Shown here piece after piece: positions 21,266-32,979 of a stretch of 64,000 bases of DNA (within the stretch, counting starts at the first letter, position 1; every line of letters begins with the position of its first letter). The notes beneath the pieces were generated by a model. That model was not told where the DNA came from and made no database searches. It was given only the letters and a program-made list of their open reading frames with translations. Both the position numbers and the translations under genes were made by a program. The DNA comes from Mesorhabditis belari (lineage: Eukaryota > Nematoda > Chromadorea > Rhabditida > Rhabditidae): assembly GCA_958450365.1 (NCBI GenBank), contig CAUEEP010000580.1, positions 1 through 64,000 on the forward strand, read 5' to 3'.

Positions 21266-21769
21266 GGTCTTTGAACTCTTGTTGCAGAATAATTATGACG
21301 CACCCTGTATATTTTGTGTTCTATTTTGATTGGAATCACCGCGGACGTCCGATTGAGTTTCATAAATTTCCATTGCAATCCTTTAGATTTTAAGTTTTCA
21401 ACCGTACTTTCTCATTTATGTGCTTTTACGCGCATATAGGCCGGGCGGAGAACAAAAGTAAATGGATCATTTCAAGCGCTTCCACCACCCCAAAATACCC
21501 AACAAAAATCTTAAAAATTAGGTATAAGGGGTGCTCATTAAAGGATTTAAAAGTGTCAATGAACGCTCTTCTACTCTCTTCCTTACGCAGAACCTTTTCT
21601 AGATTCATAAAAACTAACAAGAGAATGCCGTAAAATGGCCGTTGAGATGCGTAAACGCCTATCGGACATTAGGGATATCGGACTGTATGCTGGCTTTGCT
21701 CATAGCTCAAAAACACGCGAGAAAAACGTGTCTATTTCGGGAAATCATGCTGCGGGGTTATAAAGGATC

Positions 21770-21870
21770 TTTTCTGACTCTCGAAATGTGACCAATGCAG
21801 TGGTAATGCGTAGTGGTAATGCGTAGTGGTAATTGCGTAGTGGTAGTGCGTAGTGCGTAGTGGTACTTGC
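21770..21870 (+). repeat. Tandem repeat (GTAGTGGTAATGC)n next to tRNA-like text
   Basis: About eight degenerate copies of GTAGTGGTAATGC are followed by GCAGGTTCGAATCC (21904-21917), which resembles a Pol III box B/T-arm. No complete tRNA cloverleaf can be drawn. Confidence 0.65.
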
Positions 21871-22184
21871 AGGTGCGTAACCGACCTTCTTGCTTTTTGG
21901 CCGCAGGTTCGAATCCACTCTCGGGAAAAACTCTTGTTTTCTTTTGTAAAATTAGCAAGTCATTTTAGAGTTTCTAAGAAAGTTCAAACTATTATACACG
22001 TTTTTCTGCCCGTATTTTTGAATATGGCCAAGAAACTGAATACAGCATCGTATTCCCCGTGTCCGCTAGGCGATTGCATCTCAGCGGCGTCAAAATCTGC
22101 TACGCCCATTTTTGTGGCATGCTCTTCTAAGAAACACTCAAGATAACAGTAAAAACATGCTTGGGATTGTTTTGGTGCACTTTT

Positions 22185-22610
22185 GCATAATTTCCGGATA
22201 TTTTGGAAGTCCGGGTTTTCGAGGTAGTCGTCACGTTTTGATTACCTATAACTTTGTCCTTGAGATTTTATTTTTGTTAACTTTTTTATATCATTGTACA
22301 GAGAACATTTCAGGCTTTCAAATGATACCAAATAGAGTTTGATTTGATAATTTAATCAAAAGAAAATCAGAACCAACTCTGAAGAAAAGTAGGTCTCCAT
22401 CCAACTCGGCGGTCCGTGTCCGCCCCTTGTTTGCATGGGAATAAAAAATCCAATCAAGCCTCTATTTGGTATCATTTGAAAGCCTGAAATATCCTCTGTA
22501 CAATGATCATAAAAGGTCAACAACAAATATAATCTCTAGACAAAGATTATAGGCCTTCAAAGCGTGACGTTTATTGGTTCGAAATACCCGAAAGAGCCGA
22601 TTGTTTCAAT
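22185..22610. mobile_element. Foldback MITE, arms about 150 bp
   Basis: 22190-22345 and 22452-22605 are reverse complements with differences (shared word TTTCAGGCTTTCAAATGATA). The unique centre is about 100 bp. No ORF. Confidence 0.7.
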
Positions 22611-22855
22611 CTAAATCGGGTGACGTTCGCGTATGATTTCAGACACAACATACTACACTGTGCAGAATCGGCGCATCGTTGAAGTGCTGTGCTCATGTGT
22701 GAGCCTCTGATTCTCGACGCCGCGTTTGCCTTAAAGATTCAATCAGTCGACATCACCTATACCCTTCAATACAATCTTGTTGTGGGTGACGATGTAAAAA
22801 TGATTTGAAAGAGTTTATGCCACTAATAACTTTTAGTGTTAGCCTTCATTAACAA

Positions 22856-23095
22856 TTGATCTCTTATCCAAGCTATTTATCTCTCTCATCAGGAGTGCTT
22901 GGAGCCGGCGAGATTGTCTATTTCACAAATTATTTTGTAATAGCTATTACTATTCTTGATATATGTAAGTTTAAAAATTTCCAGGTAAACTTTTCTATGG
23001 TAGAAATTATTTTTCTAACTTTTACTAGTAATCCATTTAGCTCTAGTCCTATCCGCTTTCTACAATCTCAGCAAACAACAAACGTTTATGAGTGA
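22856..23095 (+). pseudogene. Possible chemoreceptor exons, middle part
   Basis: The plus strand reads GVLGAGEIVYFTNYFVIAIT and ILDIC, then after an unclear border FLTFTSNPFSSS. This is hydrophobic and lies between the chemoreceptor-like fragments at 19.7 and 24.1-24.4 kb. Assignment to the same broken receptor is inference. Confidence 0.3.
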
Positions 23096-23171
23096 GAGCA
23101 CACAGAAACTAAAGTGGAAATGGTTTCATAATCTTTTGATTCAGGTTTTGAAAAACTTTAACTGTAAATTA

Positions 23172-24046
23172 TTGGGTTGTTCTAAAAAACTGCCGGCTAT
23201 TGACATATGTGACAGTTTGAGCACTTTCTTCAAAAGAAACCCATTTTGGTGTCAATGAAAAAGTTGTAGAGAATCAAAAATCAAGCTTATATCCAAATTT
23301 CCAAAAAGATACACTTAGTAGTTCCGCTTAAAATGCAAGTTTTAATGCAAGTTCCGCTTAAAATATGTGTGTTCTGTTTGTTCTTTGTGCGGCCCCGTAA
23401 CCGCTCGTCGTCTGGCGCCGGGCTTTTACATAACCCCTTCCCTCTCCCCGCTACTGACTGTTCCCGAATCCTCAAATTCGACATTGACTTCCTCCGCAAA
23501 TCAAGGCTAATCTCAATCCTAGTTGGTGAATTGAAAATTCCCGGCTATTGTCATCTGTCACAGTTTGAGCACTTTCTTCAAAAGAAACCCATTTTGGTGT
23601 CAATGGAAAAGTTGTAGAGAATCAAAAATCAAGCTTATATCCAAATTTTCAGAACGATTCAAAACTGGTTTTCAAGAAATGCCAAATTTACGAATTTTCA
23701 CAAAACTTGCATATTAAGCGAAACTACTAAGGTATCTTTTGGAAATTTGGCTATAAGCCTAATTTTTGATTCTCTACAACTTTTCTATTGACACCAAAAT
23801 GAGTTTCTTTTGAAGAAAGTGCTGAAATGCTCAAACTGAATCTCCAGTCCTCCATTTTTGAGTCTCACACTTGTCTCACACACAAACCAAAATCCTACTA
23901 CGAAAGAGAAGACGAAAATCCGTAAATTGCCTGTAAAATGGGCAGAAGTCGTCAATAATAATGGAAACTATTTCGAATGAAATGATGGTTTTTATGTTGA
24001 ATAAATTTTAGTTCAAAGTCCGGCATTTTTCAATTCAGCAACCCAA
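23172..24046 (+). mobile_element. Two overlapping mariner-derived MITEs (relatives of 3147-3671)
   Basis: The outer ends are TTGGGTTG and its complement, flanked by TA. A second left end starts at about 23521 (AGTTGGTGAATTGAAAATTC), so one copy is truncated by, or fused to, another. The right part reads KLPVKWAEVVNNNGNYFE, the same transposase C-terminus as at 3.5 kb. The interior forms a long hairpin. Confidence 0.75.
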
Positions 24047-24059
24047 TACATCTCTAGGT

Positions 24060-24380
24060 GATCGTCGTTCTAACGCTCTATTTTGTTCCTTTTTCTTGGT
24101 ATCGTGTCATCGGTGCGGGAGAACGCTTTTGGTTAAGCGGTTTGTTTAATGTTCTAGTCTCTTGAAACACTTGAAACATTTCATTTCTCAGGAAAATTAT
24201 TTAAGCTTTAAAAAAACTCGATATCAAATTCATTTAGGATACACAGTCTATTTCACAACACTTCTCTGTTTTCACGGTACCGTTTCGACGTTGCTACTTT
24301 TTACGGTTTATGATACCTACCGAGAATGGATGCTCGACAAACTCGGCTTTCGATGCGGAGAGGTAGAAAAATTCAAATGA
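24060..24380 (+). pseudogene. 7TM chemoreceptor-like fragment, C-terminal end
   Basis: The plus strand reads VIVVLTLYFVPFSWYRVIGA (24060 on). After an ATTTAG acceptor near 24237 it reads GYTVYFTTLLCFHGTVSTLL, then FTVYDTYREWMLDKL and a stop at 24380. The HGTxST....YR pattern at the end of the last helix is characteristic of srh/sri-type nematode chemoreceptors. Earlier exons are scattered among transposons, so this is probably a pseudogene. Confidence 0.5.
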
Positions 24381-24417
24381 TAATATATTATGCAAATTTT
24401 GGAAACCTACATTCATA

Positions 24418-25068
24418 CAAGGTGCGTCATAAATACCCGGACTCGCTTCCAAAAGTCCAGCTTCCAAAGCTCGCTTCCAAAAAGTCCAGCTTCCAAAAAG
24501 TCCAGCTTCCAAAAGTCCAGCTCAGCCAAAATTAAACGAATCTCTCTGATTTTTGACTAGGTCTCCTGTAACAGTGTCCAATTTGAAGTTTGAGCACAGA
24601 TAATTTTTATATAGACTTCAGAAGTTGAGAGTCGCACTTTCGTTGGCACGCAATGACTTTTGGGATTACACATGCCACGAAACACCGTGATTTCAACTTT
24701 CTTGCAAGAAAAGTGTTAATGAAAAATCGTCATGCAAAATTAGCCGTTTGAAAGTTTGAAAAAGTAGTAAAGATAACAATCACATGAGTAATAAAGATAA
24801 ATAACTTTAAGGGTAAATAACTTAATTCTGTTATTTACCCTTAAATGTCAAAGCTTAAAGCTACTTTTGAAGTAACAACGAAAGTGTGACTCTCAACTTT
24901 GAAACTTTGAAAGACTATATAAAAATTCTCTGTGTTCTAATTGACTTAATATTGGACACTGTTACAGGAGACCTAGTCAAAATTTACCTATGAGAAAAGC
25001 GAGAGATTCGTTTCATTTTGGCTGAGCTGGACTTTGGAAGCGAGTCCGGGTTTTTATGACGCACCCTG
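24418..25068. mobile_element. MITE, 651 bp, TIR GGTGCGTCATAAA
   Basis: The ends are CAAGGTGCGTCATAAATACC and CAGGGTGCGTCATAAAAACC, inverted, with TA on each side. The arms continue far inward (GTCTCCTGTAACAGTGTCCA in both). The left end holds extra copies of GCTTCCAAAAGTCCA. A partial inverted copy lies at 13168-13295. Confidence 0.8.
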
Positions 25069-25239
25069 TATACACCATCATGCATCATTCAATTTAAAGA
25101 GTCACAACTCGGTCCTACACTCGGTGGTGATCGTTTCAAGTATTGAACACCGAGAACTGGTCGCTATTTCAAATCATAAAAAGGAACTCTTGATTGCATA
25201 ATGGTGTTTCTTCACGTGCTTTTAATTGTCTCTGATAAA

Positions 25240-26015
25240 TTTGTCTTAATTTTATCTGTTTTTCAAATAGTTTTGTTTAATTGTAGAGCGGAGTGATTGT
25301 GAAGATTCAAAAATAAGTTGTGACTCTGAAAAAAAGCGAATGGAAGCTACGGTCTCTTGATGCGCTCTTTCACAAATCCGTTAGTGCATAAATCCATAAA
25401 AAACAAATTACTAACAAGGTCAACTGGCTGAACCGGCCAAATGACATGTAACCTATACCATCTATATAATTTATTTTTAATTAACATTAGTTTGGTAGCT
25501 TTATTTAACAAATTTCCACCCAGAAACTTAGTCCCTACAGGGAAAAACTTTGATTTCACAAATTTTCTATTTAAAATATGTACTATTTTAACAATCCCTG
25601 CGATTCGACTTTTTGAATCGTTAAATCGAGCATTGATAGTATCATTAGTCTTAAGACTGATGACTTTTCAGACAGTCTTTTTTTCTAAAAAAAATTTGAC
25701 CATGAACAAACAAAAAGCTTTTCTTAAATCTTATCTTCAAAAGTTTATCAATACTTATCGATACTCAAATATCGTTAATCGATACTTTTTGATATCGATA
25801 AGTATCGATGTTTATTCATTAAAAGTCGCTATATATAAAATAGCGATCAAAAGCTGGAGCTGAAATTCTTTTACTGAAAAACACAGAAACATACTTCCCA
25901 TGCGTACTTTTTTGTCTCTTATGTCAACCGGAAAAGTGAGATTTTTGGTGTTGAGTTCGAAAATTTCTGTAAAGCTTTTCTACTCTAATTTTACTGCTAA
26001 CTAAACTACAACTGT
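25240..26015. other. No gene recognised
   Basis: AT-rich sequence with a dispersed repeat shared with 17160-17275 and 19330-19375. Repeated short words (ATCGATAC / GTATCGAT) lie near 25750-25810. Confidence 0.35.
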
Positions 26016-26025
26016 GCAAGCTTCA

Positions 26026-26190
26026 GCATCCTCGTCACTGAGAATTTCATCTTAAAAGTGACCGACTTTTGGGTGTGTTCGCGATTTGACTCGGGGCGGT
26101 TTACCAACAATCACCGGCACATATCTCTTACATGAGTCCCGAGTTGTTGCGAGAGAAATTGGCTATAGAAAAAGAGTTTATCTAATAACA
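26026..26190 (+). pseudogene. Protein kinase fragment (activation segment)
   Basis: The plus strand reads ILVTENFILKVTDFW, matching the kinase NILVT...KVTDFG region (Gly replaced by Trp, or a one-base shift). It then runs through shifted frames to LPTITGTY and MSPELLREKLAIEKEFI, the activation-segment end (APE-like SPE). This is clearly a kinase, but broken. It lies just outside the point where arm B reaches the end of the window, so its mirror copy, if any, is not visible. Confidence 0.5.
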
Positions 26191-26765
26191 AACCGTTTTG
26201 CTGAAAACATTTGAGTTTGATACGAGGAATAGTCCTGAAATCCCTCAAATTCATCCACTTTCAAGGCTTCCTTCACCAGCAAGACCTGCTATACCGCCAA
26301 TGTTTGTCACAACGGGCCAGGAATCGCCGGAAAGCTAAAGCAACTCGTCTTTAAGATCACAGACGTCTGAAAATAAAATAAAAACATCGCAGATTCCAAG
26401 GTAGCCCTGCCTTTAACGGTGCCCGTTATCTAACCGATAGGAGCTCACAAATTTTTTAAATAACCTCTCAAAGTTGGGAGTCGCACTTAGCTTGGCGCGC
26501 GATCTAGTTTACGGATTGATCTTTAAAAAGATCGATTCAACGAACTTGAGCCGCACATTCAGCAGTGAAGTTTGCGGGAAACAGTGATTTTGTGAATGAT
26601 TCTGGAATTTATGCAAATCTTACTTAATGTTTTGCATTCTTACAATTCTTTCCTCATTGAGGTGTGTTGCTGGTCGAAAAACTCAATCGAACCACTTCCA
26701 CACGTTATCTCGATTACCTAGCTCAAAGGTGATGCTGATGTTCTAGAGTTATCGAGGAAAATCCG

Positions 26766-27002
26766 CTACTCACCGCAATCAAATTCTCTCCAATAGACAT
26801 ACTCCGGCAGGCACAACCCGGACTCTGGATCATCTGTCTCGTCAATCTTTTTCGTTCCCAAAAACGTCGTCCCTTCACATAAACGAGCGTACACTTGATT
26901 GCCTAATTGTAAGCCAAAGCATGCAGTGCTGAATATAGACATCGTCGGTTGGGTTTGGCTGAGCTTTGTCAAACGCATTCCTACCACAACACAAGACACC
27001 AT
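26766..27002 (-). CDS. Hypothetical small protein, 5' exon (arm A)
   Basis: A frame from ATG at 27002 reads MVSCVVVGMRLTKLS...FSTACFGLQLGN and ends in YWREFDCG before GTGAGTAG, a good splice donor at about 26770, so this is probably a first exon with the rest further left. It contains four cysteines and an acidic DETDDPE loop. A TATA-like box lies at 27092-27103. No family recognised. The mirrored copy at 63530 differs by only a couple of residues, and its conservation in frame between arms supports coding. Confidence 0.5.
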   Translation of the reverse strand: MVSCVVVGMRLTKLSQTQPTMSIFSTACFGLQLGNQVYARLCEGTTFLGTKKIDETDDPESGLCLPEYVYWREFDCGE

Positions 27003-27091
27003 GAGTCAACTCAATCTATGATCCAACTCACAAATCAAAGGCTCAATCAGAACCAATCTAAACTAAACTGCTAATTGGGTCGATTTTTAAT

Positions 27092-27103
27092 CTTTTATAT
27101 ACG
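27092..27103 (-). promoter_or_regulatory. TATA box of the small hypothetical gene
   Basis: On the minus strand CGTATATAAAAG lies about 90 bases upstream of the ATG at 27002. It is conserved at 63428-63439 in arm B. Confidence 0.45.
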
Positions 27104-27217
27104 ATTCGTGAATAAAACTATATCCCTCAAATCGCCCATAAACACAACTTAAACTACGACATTTCATAATCAACTTAACATGGTAAAACGTCAACAAACA
27201 AAATGAAACTTTATTCA

Positions 27218-30200
27218 TTACAACACTTCATAATCAACCAAATCACTTTCGCTCACTTCTCCAATGATATCATTTGCTTGATTCAAAGCCTAGATAATAA
27301 TATAAAAAGAATCAGAATACATTCGGAAACCTCCAACATTGCCATCGCCTCCTTTCGCTGCTGAGCCATTCGCTCGTTTTCGCCGAGCAACTCGTTAAGC
27401 TTTGACGAATTGTAAAGAGCGCCTACGAGCTCAGCGTGCAGGTTCTCCTAAAAATCAAAAAAGCTGAATTAGTGCTTTGAAGTTACTAGCGAATTAAGAA
27501 GTTACAAATAGCTATAATACTAGGGCTCCCTAGAGTTGGAGTTTAAAATTGGCTCATAACTACAAGTACAGCTGGGGTTTCGCGTCACGGTGCTGAAGAA
27601 TGGCTGACATACAAACGCCGATAGAAGCTAAACTCACAATTTACAAAGCAACCAAACTGTGGTTCCATGTCTCATATGTGAGCTCATAATCAGCTTTTAG
27701 GAGCCCCAGGAAGTGACAGGTAATTGATATCTTTAGAACAAGAACGCAAACTTTCTTCTAAGTAGCCTCTTTTCAAAGTGGTTCTTCGCTCTTGATAAGC
27801 TCCCCCCTCCGCATCCCCAATTTAAACTTTAAACTCACAGTGACATAGTCGACCATGTTGTGCATAATGGTTTTCGGCACGAGGTCCTGAACGTTCTTGC
27901 GAACAATCGAAAAGTAGCTGTCGATGAGACGTTCTGGAAAACTCCTGGACTTTAGAAAAACTCAGTAACATTACTAACTTCAGTAACTTCTACAAATCTA
28001 ACTTTCACTATAGACAACTGGAAATATTATCCATCTTAATTAACTATCGTAATCTCTCTCGTAATCTTCCCACCCATGATCTCGCAATCGCGTTGTTCGT
28101 TGGGCGTCAGCTCCTCTTTCACCAGTTTCTCCGGCACTTTTGTTAAAGTGTTTTCGTTCAAATTACCTGAAAAGCGTGTGGAAATTCTTACCTTTCTTGA
28201 AAACCTTTCAAGTGCCCCAGTTGAACCCTCGGACACCCAGGCGACTTTTCTTAAAACCTAGATAGTCAATCATTTGGAAATTCGACATATAGGGAGCCAA
28301 GAGTTTTTGCTATTAGGAGAAAAACGAGTATTCAAAATATCCAAAAGAGCCGAGTTTGGCCAATTAAAAATTTTTGCAAGAGGAGCACTCTTGGAAAGGT
28401 CCCTAGATCCGTTTTTCTCGAGGCCTACCTAGCCAATTTTCTGAGACTACAGAATTTTATAGTCGACCAAGGAACACACAATTTAAAAAAAGAGTAACTC
28501 ACAAGGGCAAAAATTCTTGGCTTTCTATATGCCAAATTCAAAATGATTGACTGTCTAAGTTTTAAGAAAAGTCGCCCAGCGTGACCAAGGGCCCAACTGG
28601 GGCACTTCAAAGGTATAGTTGTGGACACCCACCTTGTTGCAGATGAGCACGTTGGGGCTGCCTTTGCTGATCTCGTAACTCCTGGAATGTGAACGTTTCA
28701 CCTTTTCTATATACAGAAGTCAAATAGGCAATGCTTACTTTTCTCATCGCCGCATTTCTCGCCTCATTCCGAGCGACCAACTCCTTCTGCTCGTTTCGTT
28801 CGTCAAGATTCTCGACAAATGAATTCTAAATCATTGTCAGCTTATTGGTACTAAACATTTCCTTTAGTTTAACGAATAAATATGCGTATCTCAATTTTCC
28901 GCAAGGGATATTTTGAACTTTATTAAACACCCTTTTATAGGTCGGGACTATGAATGCAAAATCTAGACTTCGCAAATCGAGCCCCGGCCGTTCTTCTCAC
29001 TTGCTAAACCATGAGAATGATCTCCCAGTTAACAACATCGACATGTCTATTCAATAGGGTATGTTGATACAAACTTTGAACAAATCGATAAGTTTCGCGT
29101 CGGCGAATTCGGGATGTCGAGTGTTGATGTAGGCGCCCTCAACGGCAAGAAAGTTTCCCACCTAAATTTGGGCCTCACGTGAAAACGTTTGAAAAACTTA
29201 ACCAGAGATTTGGTTTCGTTGAGACGACTCTTCAGAATGTTACCCAAAACTCTCTTGATCGCTTCGCAAAGACGCGGAAAACGAGTCATCTCTTGCTGAA
29301 ATCGTTTACAATACATAAACTATGTAAACCTATAATACATTATCTCTTCCTTGGAATTAGCAAACTAAAATTAGTTGAAATTCTGAGGTTCGTCTATTAG
29401 CGACTAGGATAGACTAGCCTTTTCCTTAATCCTTTAACTCTGAGAAAATTTCTACCTGAACATCTTTGCCACAATGTGAAACGAGTCTCTGAAGCTCCTG
29501 GTGCACAAGGTCTACGCATCTGAAAAAGATCTTTTAAAAATATATAAATTGTATTTTACTTCAATGAAGGCTCCTCTAAGCGTTGGATTTGTTTTTTCAC
29601 AAGCAACGCAAAGGCGACCTCGGGCACAAAAAGCGCTGGGCGGGCACCCTGGAAAATCGTAAGATCTCTGGGCGAATTTTTAATACCTTTTAAATCTAGA
29701 TTGGTATACGACGTTTTCCGTTACATACATATGCCTATTAACTCTATAAGATATGAAATTCGCTAACCGTTGCGTTTCGTAGAGCCGCCAAAATGGCCGA
29801 TGGCAACAAATTCTTTAATGGATCAATGCTGTTCATCAACTTGCTGTAGATCTCGTGGAAAATATAGCAAATTCTTGCGCCACCACATCTAAATTTTCAA
29901 AAAAATACTCATTTGAACCAAAAAAACTCACAGCTCTTCGGCTTCAACATAACGCGTTGTACCCTCAATCGTAGCCCTATAGGCAGCGGAAAATCTATCA
30001 TAAATGTTTACAGTTATTCAAAAATTTATGTCAACATACAGGGTGTCTCATAAAAAAATCGTTTTCATATCGAATTTCCTAAAAGTTCTAGTGTCCGCTT
30101 TGGTGTCAAAAGCGTGTTTTTGTGCTCAGGAATGTCTCACCCTTTTTTCTCTTTCTCACCATATTTTGATACCCTGTACATGAGATTATGGGTGCCATCA

Positions 30201-32542
30201 TGGCTCCCACCACCACCACTACCATGATCACTAGCCACGCCACCACAAACACTTGTATTTTACTGAGCATTTGCATGGCCACATGGCAAATGACTCATTC
30301 CCTTGCCATTTCTTGAGTGAAAAGTTAGCTTGCTCGTTTTGCATTTTCATTCATTGATTGAATTTAGCCTCAACTAGCACTGTGCACACAATAAAAACAA
30401 TTTTCACATTCTGGGTACAGGGAAACTCTCGGTAAAATACAAGTGTTTGTGGTGGCGTGGATGGCGATGATGGCAGTGGTGGTGGGACCCATAATCCCAT
30501 GTACAAGGTATCAAAATATGGTAAAAAGAAGAAAAAGCGTGAAAATTTTCTGAGCCCGAATAAACGCTTTTCACACCAAAGCAGCTACCTGCAGCCATTA
30601 GAACTTTTTAGAACATTCGATTTGAAAGCGTTTTTTTATGAGTCACCTTGCATAATTCTCAAAAATTACCTCGTAAGGATTTTCAGCAGCGCTTGATTCT
30701 TGTCCTCGATCGGCCTTCCGTAGACGTTCAACTTGACTCCATACTGGCTGATGAGCGATGCCACTCGGTCTTTCAAACTTGGCAGACATTCATGAATGTG
30801 ATTCATCAAGAGCTAGAAAAGTCTAAGATTGCTATGTTGTTATACGGACTTCCAAGCCATATAATATGACTTGAGTTTCAACTTTGACAGACTGAGTTTT
30901 AGGCTATACCAAGCCAAAAATCCATGGAGTGTTATGGCCAGGCGGCCTATGACTATTATTAACTTTTTCTCCAGCCATGCTCTAAATACTCAGTCTGTAT
31001 ATTTTTTCTACTTACCACATTAAGTCTCACGGACAAATAGCGTGTGCCCTGGGTTTTCGCGAAATTCGGATACTCTTTCTGGAAAAATGCCTCCTCGGCT
31101 TGTAAGGCTTCGTCCATTGGCTTCTCGGCCATGATATCAGCCTGTATAGAGTTTAACTACCAAATAAAACTAAATCCGAGACCTGTGAACGATTCACCAC
31201 ACCGACGATTCCTAACTTTACGTCCACGAGTTGACCCGATAGGATGTCCAAAGCATTTGTGCCACGATCCATCAAATCCAACTTGGTCAAAACCGCCAAC
31301 GTTCGCTCACCTGCAAAAAAATTTATCTTATTCGTTTTTGGATAATTTTAACTTGCATACCTTCCGGATCGACATCTTTGGCCATTTTCATCGGTTCAGA
31401 AGTAGCGAAATCCTGATTCGCGGGAGTTACCGCCAGGATAATCGAGTTGGGGTTGTCGATGTAGTGCATGATCATTTTGAGGATTTGTTGCTGAATAAAA
31501 TGTATTAAATACTATAATTAAACACGCTCTTACTTCAATATTACGTGGTTGATCGCCGACAGGGATTTTCGTCATTCCTGGAAGATCAACTAGCGTCAGA
31601 TTCGGGAAACGATCCGAGAAGATCTTCAACGAAATCGGCATGTCATCAATTCCCTAAGTGTGTTAATTTTTGTCTAAGCAACTTAAAAAGGCTTCATTTT
31701 ACAATTCAAGTAGGCTAAATCTCACTTTATTTGTTCCGGTCGATCGATCCGTCTCATCAGCGATCTCTTTTCTCACCAACTCGAAATCGTCAAAGATCTT
31801 TGCGTTGGTATGCTCGAATTGAGCCCAATCACCTGGAAACATTTGGATGTTTGTTCATTAATCATAATATCGTTTATTAGTCGTAAAACGTGAGTTGCGA
31901 GCAAATTTAATCCATTTTTAGTTTCATCAAGTTATAGTTTACAAAGCAAAATTCCTCATTAACAACGAGCGTATAAACGAGCGTTGTCAATTATAAACTC
32001 TTTGCAGAAATCGCAAAAACGAAGAGGCTCAATGTACCTTCACGTCCCTTTCGTTTCTCCTCATCTTCGGCTGCTGTGTGGCATAGTTGTAGAATGAGTG
32101 GTCGACGAGTAACGATGCCAGTACCTCTTGGCAGGAAATCACGACCCACGATAGCTTCGATCACCGAGCTCTTACCGGCACTCTGAAATAATAGAATCTG
32201 GGTTAACCGTTTACAAACATGGCCACCAAAGCATTGGACTTAATTGAATAATAGGTGACTTCTTTTAAAAGGTAAGTACGTTAATAAACTGGCTGGCTGG
32301 ACAACCCAACCCTTTTCTTATACCAAAGAAAGCCTGGTCAAGTACTGTTTTATATGAGAGCTCTACTTCTCCTTAAAACAAAAAAGTTGGATGCATAAAG
32401 TCTTTGTGTTGGACAATATGGCAAACCAGCCTACCTGTGCTCCAACGACAACAATTTGCGGTAGCTGAATCTCAGCTTCACGCGATCCGACCACAGCGAA
32501 GACATCTTGGATTTTGTTGATTTTTGAGATCAAAGATTCCAT
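27218..32542 (-). CDS. drp-1: Mitochondrial-fission dynamin DRP-1, intact copy
   Basis: A large GTPase that assembles around mitochondria and peroxisomes and drives fission. Twenty exons with GT/AG borders can be joined in one frame of 678 codons plus stop: 32542-32435, 32182-32038, 31832-31726, 31653-31534, 31490-31361, 31310-31183, 31141-31016, 30812-30670, 29994-29932, 29888-29768, 29648-29560, 29519-29456, 29295-29203, 29161-29075, 28825-28739, 28681-28633, 28166-28074, 27933-27839, 27447-27331, 27289-27218. G1 is GAQSAGKSS (about residue 34), G3 DLPG (143), G4 TKLD (212), G5 NRSQ (243). The middle domain includes [12 protein letters not shown] and [11 protein letters not shown]. The GED (from about 585) has [12 protein letters not shown] just before it, then [13 protein letters not shown]. 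There is no PH or proline-rich domain, and the text follows Drp1 rather than classical dynamin. A long intron between exons 8 and 9 holds a MITE. An AATAAA lies just after the stop. Length is close to that of known DRP-1 proteins. Confidence 0.93.
30036..30655. mobile_element. MITE in drp-1 intron 8 (arm A)
   Basis: Terminal inverted repeats AGGGTGTCTCATAAAAAAA and GTTTTTTTATGAGTCACCTT bound it. The interior is a foldback rich in CACCACC/GTGGTGG, which gives false His-rich reading frames. The same insertion is present at the matching place in arm B (59884-60501), so it predates the duplication or was copied with it. Confidence 0.75.
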
Positions 32543-32741
32543 CTATATATATACTATATATATGCCAGCAAAATTTACACAGAATAGAAAAGGAAAATAG
32601 TACTGACAATAAAGGAATTTAGCGGGGAATGGCAAACTAGCATAAACCAGCTAGAATTGGTACTTAAAAGAAAGCGCAAGCTAACTATAATATAAGAATA
32701 ATGGGAACATGTTGCCTATTTCACGTTTCAAGACAAGAACG

Positions 32742-32945
32742 ATCGGTGGCAAAAGATTCTGCTTAGAACAAGATAAGTAGAGGGGCGTTGAAAGAACGGC
32801 GGGAAAAGTCTAGTCGATACGAAGTCGATTCAGTTGCTATATTTTGTTGAATCATCGAGACAAAGCGTGAACCACTTATTTTTATGCAAAAGATCTCTCT
32901 TCCCCTTTTTTGAATGAATCATTTGTTTGATATCATGAACCAAAA
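32742..32945. repeat. Direct repeat copy 1 within arm A
   Basis: About 195 bases ('gcaaaagattctgcttagaa' through 'catttgtttgatatcatga') recur in the same orientation at 35966-36152. The pair brackets the MITE-rich 33-36 kb interval and the exon-repeat gene. Both copies are mirrored in arm B. Confidence 0.75.
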
Positions 32946-32979
32946 AAATTTGTAGAGGGCGGGGGTAAATTTAAGAGAT

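Larger units (their letters stand above)
20327..21307 (-). mobile_element. Tc1-like element, 981 bp
   Basis: Inverted ends CAGGGTGCGTCATAATTATT, TA on both sides. The minus strand keeps the C-terminal part of the transposase (separate entry). The element contains two blocks of a 15-bp repeat and an unrelated stretch between them (20880-21170), so it has itself been invaded or rearranged. Confidence 0.8.

Noticed and set aside
21880..21930. Possible tRNA after the GTAGTGGTAATGC repeat
   Set aside because: Only a T-arm-like GGTTCGAATCC is present; no D arm, anticodon arm or acceptor pairing can be drawn.
30404..30696. His/Gly-rich reading frames
   Set aside because: They come from CACCACC/GTGGTGG runs inside the foldback MITE of drp-1 intron 8.
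27218..32542. Classical dynamin (dyn-1) assignment
   Set aside because: No PH or proline-rich domain lies between the middle domain and GED, and the text around [12 protein letters not shown] and [12 protein letters not shown] follows Drp1.
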